Part shown: positions 24,132 to 36,800 of the stretch, one piece after another
How the letters are laid out: each line of letters starts with the position of its first letter
How positions within the stretch are numbered: position 1 is the first letter of the stretch
Assembly (NCBI GenBank): GCA_021442155.1
Contig: CM038215.1
Coordinates: 273,213,014-273,277,013, forward strand
DNA from: Cymbidium sinense
Lineage: Eukaryota; Streptophyta; Magnoliopsida; Asparagales; Orchidaceae
Reading direction: 5' to 3'
Length of the DNA: 64,000 nucleotides
Translations under genes and position numbers: made by a program
Notes under the pieces: model-generated
The model's database searches: none
What the model was told of the DNA's origin: nothing
The model's input: the letters and a program-made list of their open reading frames with translations, nothing else

Positions 24132-27100
24132 TTAAGTTCTGAGATAAGGAAACACAGAATTGTCCAAGTTAACCAGCCCATGCAAGTGTTTGGGTAAGGT
24201 GGTATGATCAAAGAAGATGATACCATCGGATCTAGCACCCAGATTGGCAAGGTAGTCAGCACAAGCATTTCCTTCACGCCAAACATGAGTGATGTTAAAA
24301 TTCAGTTAGGAAAGAAGAGCTCTAGTTTGCTTGAGGCGGTAGTACAATTCAGTGCTGCTCATCTTAGTGGAGGTCAAAAGATCAATCAGCAGAAGAGCAT
24401 CCACCTCAATCCAAATATTGAGCCAGCCATTTTGGAGGCAAATCTCAAGAGCTTTGTAGACTGCCATAAGCTCAGAAAATGGGACAGTGCAGGAAATAAG
24501 GGGATAAGCAAAAGAAAATAGTACTATACCCTTGGAGTTCTTGAAAATGCCACCAAAACTAGAGCTATTATGAGAGACAGAGCTATCAGTATTGATTTTA
24601 ATAATATGGTCAAGAGGTTTTTTCCAATAGACAATCTTGTCATTTGACAGAGGTTGGTAAGTGTTAAAGCCCAGTTTATTGGCCACAAATTTACAGCCTT
24701 TGAATTGTCTGTAATGAATGAGATTGGCTTTAAACAAGTCACGAATTTTGTTTTTAGTTCTAGCAATAATCCTCACGTGGTTCATAGGGATCCCACAATA
24801 TTTTACATCATTACGGTCCATCCATATGAACCAGATAAGAGTGATAGCAATGATAACTTTAATGTGACCTTTAATAGTATTATCAAAATAGACTTGAAGA
24901 AGTTGATATAAAGTAAGAGAGCCATTGAAATTGACAGTGTTAAAAAGATCATCATACCAAATTCAAAGTTTAGAAGCAATGACCCCATTAACAAAAACAT
25001 GATTAACATTCTCAATATAGAAACAACATTGATATTTAGAGGGTAAATGGAACCCTTTACCCCACAACAAGGAATCAACAGGATAAAATTTTTAATACCA
25101 AGTAAGAATAGAAGTAGGGATATTGTTATTCCAAAGTTTGGAGAACACATAGGAGGAATCATGAGTATCTTTAATGTGGAGCCACACATTTTTGAGGTTG
25201 AAATCACCATTATGTGAGAGCTTAAAGAGAATCTGATCTTGATTGTGTGGAGTGATAGAAATAGTAGTAACTATATTCAAGAAAGTAAAAGGGATAAAAT
25301 CAGCAAGCTTATTATTGTTCCACTTATTATTATGCCAGAAGAGTTTACTCTAATAGCAGTAGTAGAATGGGTGGAGAGTAAGTCATCAATGGATCCACAT
25401 CCACTCCAGTTATCTTGCCAAAAGAAAGAAGCACCAGAGTTAATGCCCCAAAAAATTAAGGATTATGCATCCCATTTAACAGAGCAAAGACTTTTTCACA
25501 CAGGAGAATCACCTGGTCTAAAGGGACAAATAAGGCGGTGCTTACCCTGACAATATTTAGCAGTCATGAAATTAGACCAAAGACTATGATTACTCCTAAA
25601 ATTCCACCAGAGTTTATAGGAAAAGGCATTGATAGCTTCTTTTATGGATTTATAACCAAGACCACCTTCGTCAAAAGTGCCACAACTTTTAAACCAAGAG
25701 GTCCAGTGCATTTTCTTAGAAGAGGTATTGGAGCCCCAGAAAAATTTGTTTAGGAGACGCTCAATTCTGTTGATGCTAGAAATGGTCAGCACAATGGTTT
25801 GGATGAGATATAAAGGCATGGAATTATGAGTGCTCTTAATCAAGGCAAGCCTACCACCAAAAGAGAGTAAATGAAATTCCCAAACATAAATTTTATTAGA
25901 AAATTTCTGAATGAGGTCACCAAAAAGATGAGATCTTTTCTGGCCTTTAAAAAGCGAAGCCCCGAGATAATTAATGGGAAGTTGATTTTGCTTAAAATTA
26001 GTAATTCTGGAGATTTGATTTAGTCTATTGGTAGGAATCTTAGCTGAGGGAATAAAACAACATTTTCTTTCATTAAGTAAGAGACCATCAACTTTGCCAA
26101 AATAATTTAAGAGATTCTTAATAGTTTTAACATGTTGAAGAGAGGCATTGAAGAAGATTATAAAATCAACAGTAAAGATAAGATGAGAAACAAGGAAAGC
26201 ACCATGAGTTTTAAAAACCATGTTACGTTTTTTAATGAAAAGATCATTGAGGCTCCTCAAAAGATATTCAATAGCAATGATAAAAAGAGAAGGAGAAAGA
26301 GGGTCACCTTGACGCAAACCATGGCTCGAAGTAAAGAAACCAAGGGACTCACCATTTATGATAATAGAAAACTAGATGTTAGTGATACAACTTTTTATAA
26401 GCCAGATAAAATTATCAGAGAAATCAAACAAATGTAAGATTTCAAAGAGGAAATCCCATGAGAGGTTGTAAAAGGCTTTAGAGATGTCTAGTTTGAAGAG
26501 AATATTACCTCCTTTGGAAGAAACATCAATGTCATGAACCAGCTCTTGAGTGAGAAGAATATTATCAGATATGGCTCTATTTTTAATGAAGCCAGTTTGG
26601 TTAGGGGGATGATTTTAGGGAGTAGGGGGCTAATCATATTATTAATTAATTTAACAATGAGTTTTTGGAAAAAGGTGTAAAGACTAATAGGTCTAAAATT
26701 GCCCCAAGATTCAGGATTGCTGGTTTTCAGAATAAGGATAATAGAAGTACTTGAAAAATATTTGGGAATAGAGCTTCCATCAAAGAAATCAATAACAGCA
26801 TCAACAAGATCAGATTTAATAAAATGCCAATAATGCTGAAAGAAATGAGTTGTAAAACCATCAGGGCTAGCAACAGAATCAGTGTTCATGCTATGGAGAG
26901 TACTATTAATCTTTGCTTCTGAGGGATGCATAGTGAGCAAATGGTTATCCTCATTACTAATCATAGAAGAGATTAGATGGGTGTTGGAGGGCGTATCTAA
27001 CGAAGGATTAGAATTTAATAAATTTTGAAAGTGATGTATGACAGATTCCTTAATTTCATTGTTATCAGTTATCCAGCCATCATTAGAGTTCTTAATTTTC

Positions 27101-28213
27101 TTAATCGAGTTTAAAGCTTTTTGTTTATTGCAAATAGCATAGAAGTACCTTGTGTTTCTGTCGCCATTAACAATATGTTTGCTAGTGGCTTTTTGATGCT
27201 AATAGGTTTCCTCCATATTTTGGTAATTAATCAAACTATCTTTGGCAATGCACAACTCATCAAGCTTACTGGGATCAGTTAAGACAGCCTCTTCAAGAGA
27301 ACAAACCACTTGTTCCATAGCTTTAAGATTGGTAAAAATATTTTTTTAAATATGCTTGTTCAACTAATTGAGGTTTTGTTTAAGCTCTTGAGCTTAAGCC
27401 AAAGCCGAATCATGCCTTTAACGGAATTATCTGGGTGAACAGGAGCCATCCAATTAGTGAAAATAATATTAGTGAAATCACCATGTTGGGTCCACATATT
27501 TTATAATCTAAAAGGTCAGGGAGTAGAAGGGTTAAGGGGGGAGTTTTGATAGAGATCAAAAGGGGAGCATGATCAAAAAAAGTTCTACTCAAATGCTCAA
27601 CAGAAGTAAGAGGCCATTGATTGATCCAAAGAGAATTAAAGAGGGTCCTGTCAAGACGCTGCCAAAGTCTAGAGTTATGCCATGTGTAATCAGACCCTGA
27701 AAAACCAATGTCAATTAGATTGGAATCTAGGATCATATTAAAGAAGTCTTCCATGGAATGGAGGTTAGGAGAACATCCTCCCCTCCTTTCTAAAGAAGAA
27801 ATGATAGTGTTGAAGTCACCCCCAACCAACTAGGGAAGGTTAACTGAGGAGGCGAAGGTTCTTAAGTGATTCCAAAGGATGTTTCTACCAGCTCTATTAC
27901 AAGAAGCATAGATGAAGGAACCAAAAGCCGAAAACTCAACTAATGAGATTTTGACATTAACCAATTGATCAAGATCATCAATGATGGAAATGGTGATGGA
28001 ATTATTCCAAAAACACCAAATTTTATTATTAATATTGAAGAGGAAATTTTGAAATCCAAGTGATCTAGCAACATGGGCAATCTTGGAAGAGCTAATGAAA
28101 GCCTCAATAATAACAAGAAATTTGATGTTATGAGCACGACAGAGGCTCCTAACATGGTTGTGGACAGGGAGTGTCCCACAACCCCGGATATTCCAAATAA
28201 GAAAATTAGTCAT
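24132..28213 (-). pseudogene. LINE ORF2 (endonuclease - RT - zf-RVT - RNase H), broken
   Basis: About 1,360 codons, a usual length for plant L1-like ORF2, with start MTNFLIWNIRG. Endonuclease (28213-27410): Asn in IWNIRG, Glu in IIEAF, GGDFNT, DYTWHN, LDRTLF and FDHAPL; the SDH-type Ser is Phe here. A TGG-to-TAG stop precedes LVGGDF. RT (about 26964-25496): SPDGFTTHFF, FRPISL, KLDISKAF (shifted frame), MRQGDPLSPSLF, then IFTVDFIIF in place of FADD, so the first catalytic Asp is Val. Zf-RVT-like region about 25300-24900. RNase H about 24650-24180 with INTDSSVS, SELMAV and WIEVDALL. At least three frame changes separate the blocks. The ORF2 stop is TAA at 24132. The protein cannot be made or work. 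Confidence 0.92.
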
Positions 28214-28516
28214 AATAAAAAAACAAAAAAGAGAAGATAAAAAAAGAAAATGGAAAAAGGAAGAGAGGAGGACATAATTATTTGTGAGGTGTTAGAGAAG
28301 AACGTGTGGTTCTAGTGAAGTTATAATTAGTCATTTTGGATTTATAAGATTTTTTTAATAATAGTTTATAAGGGTCTATCAGTATCCAAAGTATCTCCAT
28401 CAGAAAGGGATTGGTTTTTGGTATCCGAATAGAGCACGTCCAATGTTTTAGTAGTTGATTTCTCCTTCTTCAGTATCAAAGTTAGAATGAGAAATTTGGA
28501 TTGCCTGAGTATCACT
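28214..28516 (-). other. Spacer between LINE ORF1 and ORF2
   Basis: About 300 bases separate the last ORF1 codons from the ORF2 Met. They are A/T-rich and show no domain. A frame of 71 codons here is out of frame with ORF1 and looks incidental. Confidence 0.5.
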
Positions 28517-29740
28517 CTAAAGAGAAATAGAAGGGGAGGTTCTTGCACCATTAATAGTACAAATTTCATTTTCCTTGCCATGATGCATATTCAGATCTTG
28601 GTCTGACACCAAAGGATCAACATTATTTTGATCCAATATAGGATTCCCATTCAGATTGTCATTAAGATTCAAATGTAGAAAAGGATTTTCATGAGAAACC
28701 AAATTATTACAAGTAGGAGTAGTGCTAGGGAAGTTATCATTAGTTTCTGCACACACTTCAATAGTAGTATTTATACCAAGCTCAGAATGTTTTCCATTAG
28801 GCAAATAAGAAGGTAATAAAGGAGTAGGTGTAGGAGGATGAATTCCATTATGAGTAGCTTTAGGCACATAAGTTAACTTATTGGTTTTCCCAGTTCCAAG
28901 AGAGGTATTAGTATCCTGTGATATATTCTTTTTAAGGTTAGGGTGTAACACAAAGCATTCAGAGTGCTCATGACCATGGATCTTATAATGAGTGCAAAAG
29001 ACAAGGAAATTTTCAAATTCTACTTTCTAATTATATCCGAATTTTTTCGAACCAATCCAAACTTCTTTGGGGTATTTTTTGGTAATGTCAATCTCAACCA
29101 AGAATCAACAGATGGTCGAGATCTGGCGGGTTTGATCAATTTGAAGGGGTCTACCAAATAGAGCCCCAACCGCAAACAAAACTTGGTGAGTAACATAGTG
29201 AATTCTCATGTTGGGAAAGGCAAGCCATAAAGGAACAATAGGGGATTCCTCTTTGACATCAAAAAGGGGTGACCATTTCAAGAGCCGCATTTGACAATTA
29301 TACACAAAATAGGAGTGACAAGCAAAGACTCGAGAATAGTCTAAATCATTTTATAATTGAATGAGGATATGTCGAGGATCAATCAGCCTAATAGTGAAGA
29401 CTCCCGAAAGCTTTAAGCTAAGGAAAAAAGATAGAATATTATCTAGAGTAGGGCGCCTTAAAGAGAATTTACAAACCAAAGAGAACTCAAAAGGCTTAGC
29501 TAATTTCTCCACATCCTGGTCAGAACACATGACAGCCGGCAATTCATAGAAAGAGGTTGAAATTAAGTTAACCGAGGCATTAGAGCAAGGGATCTTACCA
29601 GCAAGAGCATCCTTAAAAGACTTGCCAGCAGGCGCATTAATGGATGCAATTGGATCCAAAGTACCTTGAGGATCATAGGTTAAAGCCGGCGCATCCAGGA
29701 GCGACAAGTTCGGTTGTGCGGAGAGCGATGCCTCCTCCAT
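28517..29740 (-). pseudogene. LINE ORF1 (DUF4283-type, zinc knuckle), three in-frame stops
   Basis: One frame runs about 408 codons from a Met at 29740 (MEEASLSAQP) to about 28517. It contains KSFKDALAG, KPFEFSLVCKFS and IRLIDPRHILIQL, then a TAA; NDLDYSRVF and the block WLAFPNMRIHYVTHQVLF typical of the DUF4283-type domain; then a TGA where copy 1 has Arg (ARILVEID), and a TAG. The knuckle reads CTHYKIHGHEHSEC: the second Cys of the C-x2-C-x4-H-x4-C pattern is Tyr. There is no frameshift, so the decay is by point mutation. The protein would have bound element RNA together with ORF2 products. Confidence 0.85.
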
Positions 29741-29948
29741 TGAACAATCTAGTGAGAATCACATAACAAAGGAAACAAGCACAAAATAATGATCAATGAT
29801 CGGTGGCCCAAAAGCAATCACATACAAACCGAGGAAACAAGTACAAAATAGCGATCACGATGGTGAAATGCAAAAACATAGAGAATTGCACAGGAACACA
29901 AAATTGCTAGAGAGGGAGCGCAGTCGAGAGGAGGTTTCAGGAGCTTTT

Positions 29949-30180
29949 TAGGGTTTAGGGTTTGGGGTTTGGGGTTTAGGGTTTAAAGTTTATCATTTTT
30001 TTGGGGGGTTTAAGCTTTAGGGGTTGTGTATTGGGGTTTAGGGTTTAGGTTTTAAGGTTGAGGAATTAAGGATTAGGGTTTTAGGGTTTAGGATTTAATG
30101 TTTTTAGGGTTTAGGGTTTAGGGTTTAGGGTTTAGGTTTTAGGTTTAGGGTTCAAGTTTTAGTTTAAGTTTTAAAGTTTT
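29949..30180 (+). repeat. TTTAGGG-rich satellite block
   Basis: Near-consensus TTTAGGG with GGGTTTGGGG variants, directly continuing the motif interrupted by LINE copy 4. Confidence 0.87.
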
Positions 30181-30229
30181 TAGTTTTTTTAACAGATAAT
30201 AAATTCAGATTCAACATTTCTTCTTTTCT
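30181..30229 (-). pseudogene. GRP retrocopy 4, remnant of the 3' end only
   Basis: The + strand shows a T tract, AACAGATAATAAATTCAG and TCAACATTTCTTCTTTT, i.e. the last ~45 bases of the GRP 3' UTR plus the A tract. It then passes straight into TTTATTTAGTTTA satellite. The rest of the unit is deleted. Confidence 0.75.
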
Positions 30230-31699
30230 TTATTTAGTTTATTTATTTTAGTTTTTATTTTTATTTATGTTTAATTTTTATTTTTATTTAGTTTAGTTTA
30301 TTTATTTTAGGTTTATTTATTTTTGTTTAGGTTTTTTATTTTAGTTTAGTATTTAAGTTTTGGTTTAGGGTTAGGTTTATTTTTTACTTTAGTTTTATTT
30401 ACCTTTTATTTTTTAGGTTTGGGTTTCCTTTTGTTTTAAGGTTTAGTTTATTTATTTTTTTTAGGTTTAGGTTTTAGGTTTTCATTTTAGGTTTATTTTT
30501 AGGTTTTATTTTTAGTTTAGGTTTATGTTTACTTTTAGTTTATTATATTTATTTATTTTATTTTAGGTTTAGTTTATTTTATGTTTAGGTTTATGTTTTA
30601 TTTATTTTAGTTTAATTTTTTTTAGGTTTAGTTTTATTTTATTTTATTTTTTATTTTTATTTTAGGTTTAGGTTTTCTTTTTTTTAGTTTTATAGATTCT
30701 TTCTTTATTTATTTTTAGGTTTTGTTCTTAGGCTTAGGTTTTTATTTAGTTTATATTTTATTTAATTTTAGGTTTATTTTATTTTTATTTAATGTTTTGT
30801 TTTTTTTTTATTTAGGTATATTGTTCTTAAGTTTATTTAATTTTTTTAGTTTAGTTTAGGTTTTTATTTATTTTATTTTAGTTTATTTTTATTAGTTTAT
30901 TTTATTTTTATTTTAAGTATAAGTTTAGGTTTTACTTTAGGTTTTCATTTTATTTAATTTTTTTTATTTAGGTTTAGGTTTAATTAATTATTTTATTGTT
31001 AGGTTTTATTTAGTTTAGGTTTAGATCTTTAGGTTTTTATGATTTCAGGTTTAGGGTTTTAGTGTTTAGGGTTTAGGGTTTAGGGTTTAGGGTTTAAGGT
31101 TTAGGGTTAGTTTAGCATTAGGGTTTAGGGTTTAGGATTTAGAGTTTAGGGTTTAGGATTAGAGTTTAAGGGTTTAAGGTTTACGGTTTAAGGTTAAGGG
31201 TTTAGGGTTTTAGGGTTTAGGGTTTAGGTTTTAAAGTTTAGAGTTTAAGGTTTAGGGTTAGTTTTAGGGTTTAGGGTTTATAGAGTTTTTTTTAAATTAT
31301 TTTTATTTTTTTATTTTTTTAAATAAAGTAAACTGGTAGGTTTATGTTTATTTAGTTTATTTTTTTATTTATTTTATCATTTTATATTATTATTATTTAT
31401 AATTAGTTTAGTTTATTTATTTTAGGCTTATTTATTTTAGTTTAGATTTTTTTTAGTTTCTTTTTTAAGTTTAGGTTTAAGTTTAAGATTACATTTATTT
31501 TTTAGTTTAGTTTTATTTTAATTTTATTTTTAGGTTTATGTTTTATTTTTTACATTTAGTTTAGGTTTATGTTTTTATTTTTTTTTTTAGGTTTAAGTTT
31601 TAGATTTTTATTTTAGGTTTTATTTTTTAGTTTAGGTTTAGATTTATTTTTTAGTTTAATTTGTTTTATTTTAGTTTACGTTTATTTTAATTTAGCTTT
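30230..31699 (+). repeat. Telomere-like satellite
   Basis: TTTATTTTAGG-type repeat to about 31010, purer TTTAGGG to about 31300, the module AAGTAAACTGGTAGG at 31328, then TTTATTTTAGG-type repeat up to the RTE element. No gene. Confidence 0.88.
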
Positions 31700-33245
31700 T
31701 AGTGATTTATACAATAGATTAGATACCAAAGAAGGTGAAAGATGTATGTATAAGTTAGTGAACCAAAGAGATAGGAGACGTAAAGACATAGTTCATGTGA
31801 GGTGTATTAAGAATTAAAATAATAAAATGCTTTTTTTAGAAAAGGATATTGAAAATAGGTGGATAAGGTATTTTGATAAACTTTTCAATGAAGGATCTGA
31901 AAGTATGATTGATTTTAGCAACTTTAATACCCTAAAAAAATAGAGAATTTCATTTTTATTATCGTATTAGTACATCTGAAGTTAGTGAAGCTTTAAAGAA
32001 AATGAAATGTGGAAAAGTAGTAGGACCGAATAATATTCCAATAGAAGTGGAGAAAGAGTTTGTTGGTTCCTATATTTAAGAATAAAGGTGACGCACAAGA
32101 GTGTGCAAATTATAGAGGAATTAAGTTAATGTGTCATACATCAAAATTATGGGAGAGAGTAATTGAGCATAGGTTACGATGTGATACAAAAGTTTCTCAC
32201 AATCAGTTTGGTTTCATCTACTATGGATGCTATACATTTGTTAAGGGTTTGATGGAGAAGCATAGAAAGTAAGGAGGATCTACATATGATATTTATTAAT
32301 TTAGAGAAAGCTTATGATAAAGTTTCAAGAGATGTTCTTTGGAGAGTTCTAGAACGAAAGGAGTTAATATTGGTTATATTCAAGTCATTAAGGATATGTA
32401 TAGAAGCATTGTGTCCAAACATAAGGAGGATTGACAAAACATTTTCCTATTTCAGTTGGATTACATCAAGGATCAGCTTTAAGCCCTTATCTTTTTTACT
32501 TTAGTTATGGATGTTCTTACTAGTAATTTAGAAGAATATGTACCTTGGTGTATGCTTTTTGCTGATGACATTCTTCTTGTTGATAAGACTAGAGAGGGAG
32601 TCCAACAGAAACTTGAATTATGGAGGTCTACTCTAAAGTCTAAAGGATTTTGTTTAAGTAGATCTAAAACTGAATATATGGAGTGTAATTTTAGTTGTAG
32701 AAGTTCTAGTGGTAGTGTTGTGACATTTGGTGAACAAGTCATTAATAAGAGTGAGCGTTTAAGATATTTAGGCTCTATTGTCCAAAATGATGGTTAAATA
32801 GATGGAGATGTTATTAGTAGAATTCAAGTTGGACGGTTGAAGTGGAGGAATGCATCTGACCTATTATGTGATCGAAATGTTCGACTTAAACTTAAGGGAA
32901 AATTTTATAAGATGTGGATGCTTTACAGTGGTATTACTCTTTAGAATGCAAAATGAGTATATTTAAAAAATTTGGAGTAGCTCTAGTGGTAAATAAGATT
33001 GGGAGAGTCGCCTAGATGGTTTGGCCACATAAAGCGTGGCGAGATTAGAGAGTAGATGCATTAGATTTGCCTTATGTTAAGAATGGTAGAGGTAGACCTA
33101 AAAAGACTTGGTTAAGATGTATAAAAAATGATCATAGTATACTTGATTTAAATGAAAATTTGACACCTAATAGGACACAATGGAGACGAAGGATTCATGT
33201 AGCCGACCCCACCAAGTGGGATTAAGGCTTGTTGTTGTTGTATTA
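31700..33245 (+). mobile_element. RTE-type LINE copy 1, 5'-truncated, with (TTG)n tail
   Basis: Reads LDTKEGERCMYKLVNQRDRR, then EALKKMKCGKVVGPNNIP, the RT core, and the typical plant RTE end RGRPKKTWLRC..., WRRRIHVADPTKWD, followed by a short (TTG)n tail at 33230-33240. These blocks are characteristic of plant RTE elements, whose 3' end is a short tandem repeat rather than poly(A). The endonuclease domain is missing by 5' truncation. It is on the + strand, opposite to the L1-like copies, and inserted in satellite. Confidence 0.9.
31704..33225 (+). pseudogene. RTE LINE reverse transcriptase, broken
   Basis: The RT is split by stops and frame changes. Visible blocks: FKNKGDAQECANYRGIKL (32081-32130), [14 protein letters not shown] (32299-32340) with its catalytic Asp in AYDKV, and MLFADDILLVD (32550-32585), where the FADD site is intact. 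The C-terminal part continues through SKTEYMECNFS and ERLRYLGSIVQ (to 32797), then a deleted and shifted stretch, then the RPKKTWLRC and HVADPTKWD ends. Copy 2 (53353-54066) is fuller between LYKMV-type and RPKKT blocks. Not functional. Confidence 0.88.
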
Positions 33246-33660
33246 TATTTTTCTTAAATTAGGGTTTAGGTTATTTTTTAATTTATTATTAGGTTTACCT
33301 TTTAGGTTTTTATTTTATTTAATTTATTTTATTTTTGGTTTATTTTATTTTAATTTTAGGTTTAGTTTTTTTTAGCTTTTTTATTTTTTAGTTTAGTTTA
33401 GGTTTTTATTAATTTAATTTTATTTAAGTTTTTAGGTTTTTTATTTTATTTTCTTTTTAAGTTTAGGTTTAGGTTTTTGTTTATGATTTTATTTTATTTT
33501 ATTTTATTAATTTATTTTGGTTTAGTTTTTTTCATTTATTTTATTTTAAAGTTTAATTTAATTTAGGTTTAGGTTTTTAGCTTTTTAGGGTTTAGGGTTT
33601 AGGGTTAGTTTAGTGTTTAGGGTTTCAGGTTTATGTTTTAGGTTTAGGGTTTAGGGTTTT
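33246..33660 (+). repeat. Telomere-like satellite
   Basis: TTTATTTTAGG-type repeat, then the conserved transition GGTTTTTAGCTTTTTAGGG (near 33570) into TTTAGGG. This is the same motif that LINE copy 4 interrupts. Confidence 0.87.
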
Positions 33661-33872
33661 TGTTTTTTTTAACAGAGAACAAATTCAGATTTAATATTTC
33701 TTCCTTTCAATTTCATCAACCAAGTAACACACCATGTTTTGTAAGACACAAGCGACTACATAGATAAAAGATGAGCATGCATAGAGCACATCAAAAACCC
33801 TAGATAGCTAGAACCATCTCTACTGTAAAAACATAATTTCATAAGCAATAGATCAGGTCAGCTATACTTCAA
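33661..33872 (-). pseudogene. GRP retrocopy 5, truncated (3' UTR and last codons)
   Basis: The A tract and the whole 3' UTR are present and close to the other copies. The coding part stops at about 33872, right at the C-terminal codons, and passes into TTTTTTTATTTAG satellite. The glycine-rich tail and the common 5' junction are lost. Confidence 0.82.
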
Positions 33873-36800
33873 TTTTTTTTATTTAGTTTATTTATTCTTA
33901 GAATTTTTTTTTATTTTATTAATTTAGTTTAGGTTTGTATTTATTTTATTTTAGTTTATTTTATTTTATTTTTAAGTTTAGGTTTAGGTTGTAGTTTAGT
34001 CTTTTATATTTATTTATTTATTTGATTTTATTTAAGTTTAGGTTTTTTTTACATATTTTACTTTTAGGTTTTATTTTGTTTAGGTTTAGGTTTTTAGATT
34101 TTTAAGGTTTAGGGTTTAGGGTTTAGGGTTTTAGGGTTTAGGGTTTAAGGTTAAGGTTTAGGTTTAGGGTTTAGGTTTTAGAATTTAGGCTTTAGGGTTT
34201 AGGGTTTAGGGTTTTATTTGTGTTTAGGGTTTTTTTGAAAGAAAAAATAATTAAACCAGTAGGTGTAGGATTAATTAGTTAATTTAGTTAATTTTTTATT
34301 TATTATAGTTTATTTTACTATTTATTTTTATTTATGTTTACTTTTTATTTTCATTTACTTTAGTTTATTTATTTTATTTTATTTTTTAGGTTTAGGTTTA
34401 GTTTTAGGTTTATTTTTTAGTTGAGTTTTATTTTTAATTTATTTTTTAGGTTTAGGTTTTATTTTTTTAATTTTTATTTTTACGTTTAAGTTTTTATTTA
34501 ATTTTTTTAGGTTTAGATTTTAGGTTTTTAAATTCAGTCAATTTTTAGGTTTTATTTTTTAGTTTAGGTTTATGTTTACTTTTAGTTTATTTTATTATAT
34601 TTAGTTTAGGTTTAGTTTACTTTAGGTTTAGGTTTAGGTTTTATTTATTTTAATTTACTTTAGTGTAGGTTTAAGTTTATTTTATTTTTATTTTATGTTC
34701 AGAATTTTTTAATTTAGGGTTTAGGTTTTATTTTTTATTTATTTTTAGGTTTTATTTTAGGTTTATTTTTTAGGTTTAGGTTTTTAATTAGCTTTTATTT
34801 TATTTTATTTTAAGTTTATTTTATTTTTAATTTAGGTTAGTTTTTATTTTATTTAGGTTTTTTAGTTTAGTTTAGGTCTCTACTTATTTTATTTTAGTTT
34901 AGTTTTTATTATTTTATTTTTTTATTTTTTATGTTTAACTTTAGGATTAGATTTTAGTTTATGTTTTAAGTTTATTTTATTTTTCTATATTATTTTGGTT
35001 TAGGTATTTTCAATTATTTTATTTTTTAGGTTTTATTTAATTTAAGTTTAGGTTTTCAGCCTTTTAAGGTTTAGGGTTTAGGGTTTAGGGTTTAGGGTTT
35101 GGGGTTTAATGATTAGGGTTTATGTTTTTTAATTGGGTTTAAGGTTTAGGTTTTAGGGTTTAGGTTTGAGTTTAGGGTTTAGGTTTTGGTTTAGGCTAGG
35201 GGTTTAGGTTTTAGGTTTTAAGGTTTAGGGATTAGGGTTTAGGGTTGTAGGTTTAGGGTTTAGGGTTGTAGGTTTAGGGTTTAGGGTTTAGGTTTTAGGA
35301 TTTAGGGTTTAGGCTTTAGGGATTTTTTTTAAAATTTAAGTAGGTTTAGGTTTATTTAATTTACTTTTTATTCATTTTAGTTAATTTTTTATTTATTTTA
35401 GTTTATTTTATTTTGGTTTATTTTTATCTTTATTTAGATTAGTTTATTTATTTTAGGTTTATTTCATTTAGTTTAGGTTATTTATTTTAGTTTATTATTT
35501 TGGTTTAGGTTAATGTTTATCTCTATTTTTTGTTTAGTTTTATTATTATTTTTTTTTCTAGGTTCACGTTTTATTTTAATTTTTTTTAGGTTAAGCTTTT
35601 TACTTTATTTTTTAGGTTTAGGTTTTAGGTTTTAATTTGGGGTTTACTTTTAGGTTTTAGTTTTTAGTTTAGATTTATGCTTATTTTTAGTTTATTTTAT
35701 TTTATTTAATTTAGGGTTTATGTTTAGTTTATTTTATGTTTAGGTTTAGGTTTAGGTTTTATTTATTTTAGTTTAGTTTATTTTAGTTTAGGTTTAGGTT
35801 TATTTTATTTTTTATTTTAGGTTTAGGTTTTTTTTTAATTTATGGTTGAGGGTTAGTTTTAAGGTTTAGGGTTTAGGGTTTAGGATCCCGAGTTTAGGGT
35901 TTAGGTTTTTTTTAATTAAGTAAACCAGTAGGTTTAGGTTTATTTAGTTTATTTTTGTTTATTTTTGTTTATTTTTTTATTTTTATTTATATTTACTTTT
36001 CATTTTTATTTAGCTTAGTTTATTAATTTTAGGTTTATTTATTTTTGTTTAGGTTTTTTATTTTAGTTTATTTTTAGGGTTAGGTTTAGGTTTTGGTTTA
36101 GGTTTTAGGTCTTTATTTTAGGTTTAATTTTAGGTCTTATTTTTTAGTTTAGGTTAGGTTTATTTTTAGTTTATTATATTTTATTTAATTTAGGCTTTGG
36201 TTTAAGTTTACATTACTTTAGGTTTAGGATTAGGTTTTATTTATTTAAGTTTAGTTTATTTTAGTTTTTGTTTAGGTTTATTTTAATTTTATTTTAGGTT
36301 TATATTTTTTTTAGTTTAGGGTTTAGGTTTTTTTTTAATTTATTTTTAAGTTTTTTTTATATTTAGGTTTTATTTAATTTTTATTTTATTTTATTTTAGT
36401 TTTATTTTATTTTTGTTTTAGGTTTAATTAGTATTTTATTTAAATTTTTTATTTTTTAGTTTAGTCTAGGTTTTTATTTATTTTATTTTAGTTTTGTTTT
36501 TAGTTTTTATTTTATTTTCTTTGTTTGGTTTAGGTTTAGGTTTTAGTTTATGTTTTTATTTTATTTTATTTATTTTATTTTATTTTGGTTTATGTTTTTC
36601 CATTTATTTTATTTTTAAGTTTTATTTAGTTTAGGTTTAGAATTTTAGCCTTCTAGGGTTTAGGGTTTAGGATTGGGGTTTGGGGTTTAGGGTTTAGGAT
36701 TCTTTTTTTGGGTTTAAGGTTTAGGGTTTAGGGTTTAGGGTTTAGCTTTTACGGTTGAGGATTTAGGGTTTAGGGTTTAGGATATTGGGTTTAAGGTTTT

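Larger units (their letters stand above)
20435..29948 (-). mobile_element. Near full-length L1-like LINE copy 4 (about 9.5 kb), dead
   Basis: The - strand order is: leader (29948-29741), ORF1 (29740-28517), spacer, ORF2 with endonuclease, RT, zinc-finger-like region and RNase H (28213-24132), a long 3' region (24131-20475), AATAAAA signal, and A tract (20435-20445). This is the standard layout of plant L1-like elements but with an unusually long 3' region. Both ORFs carry stops, and ORF2 also has frameshifts. It interrupts a satellite motif found intact elsewhere (TTTTTAGCTTTTTAGGG, for example near 33573 and 51190). AGCTT stands at both edges, a possible five-base target-site duplication. 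Confidence 0.92.
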
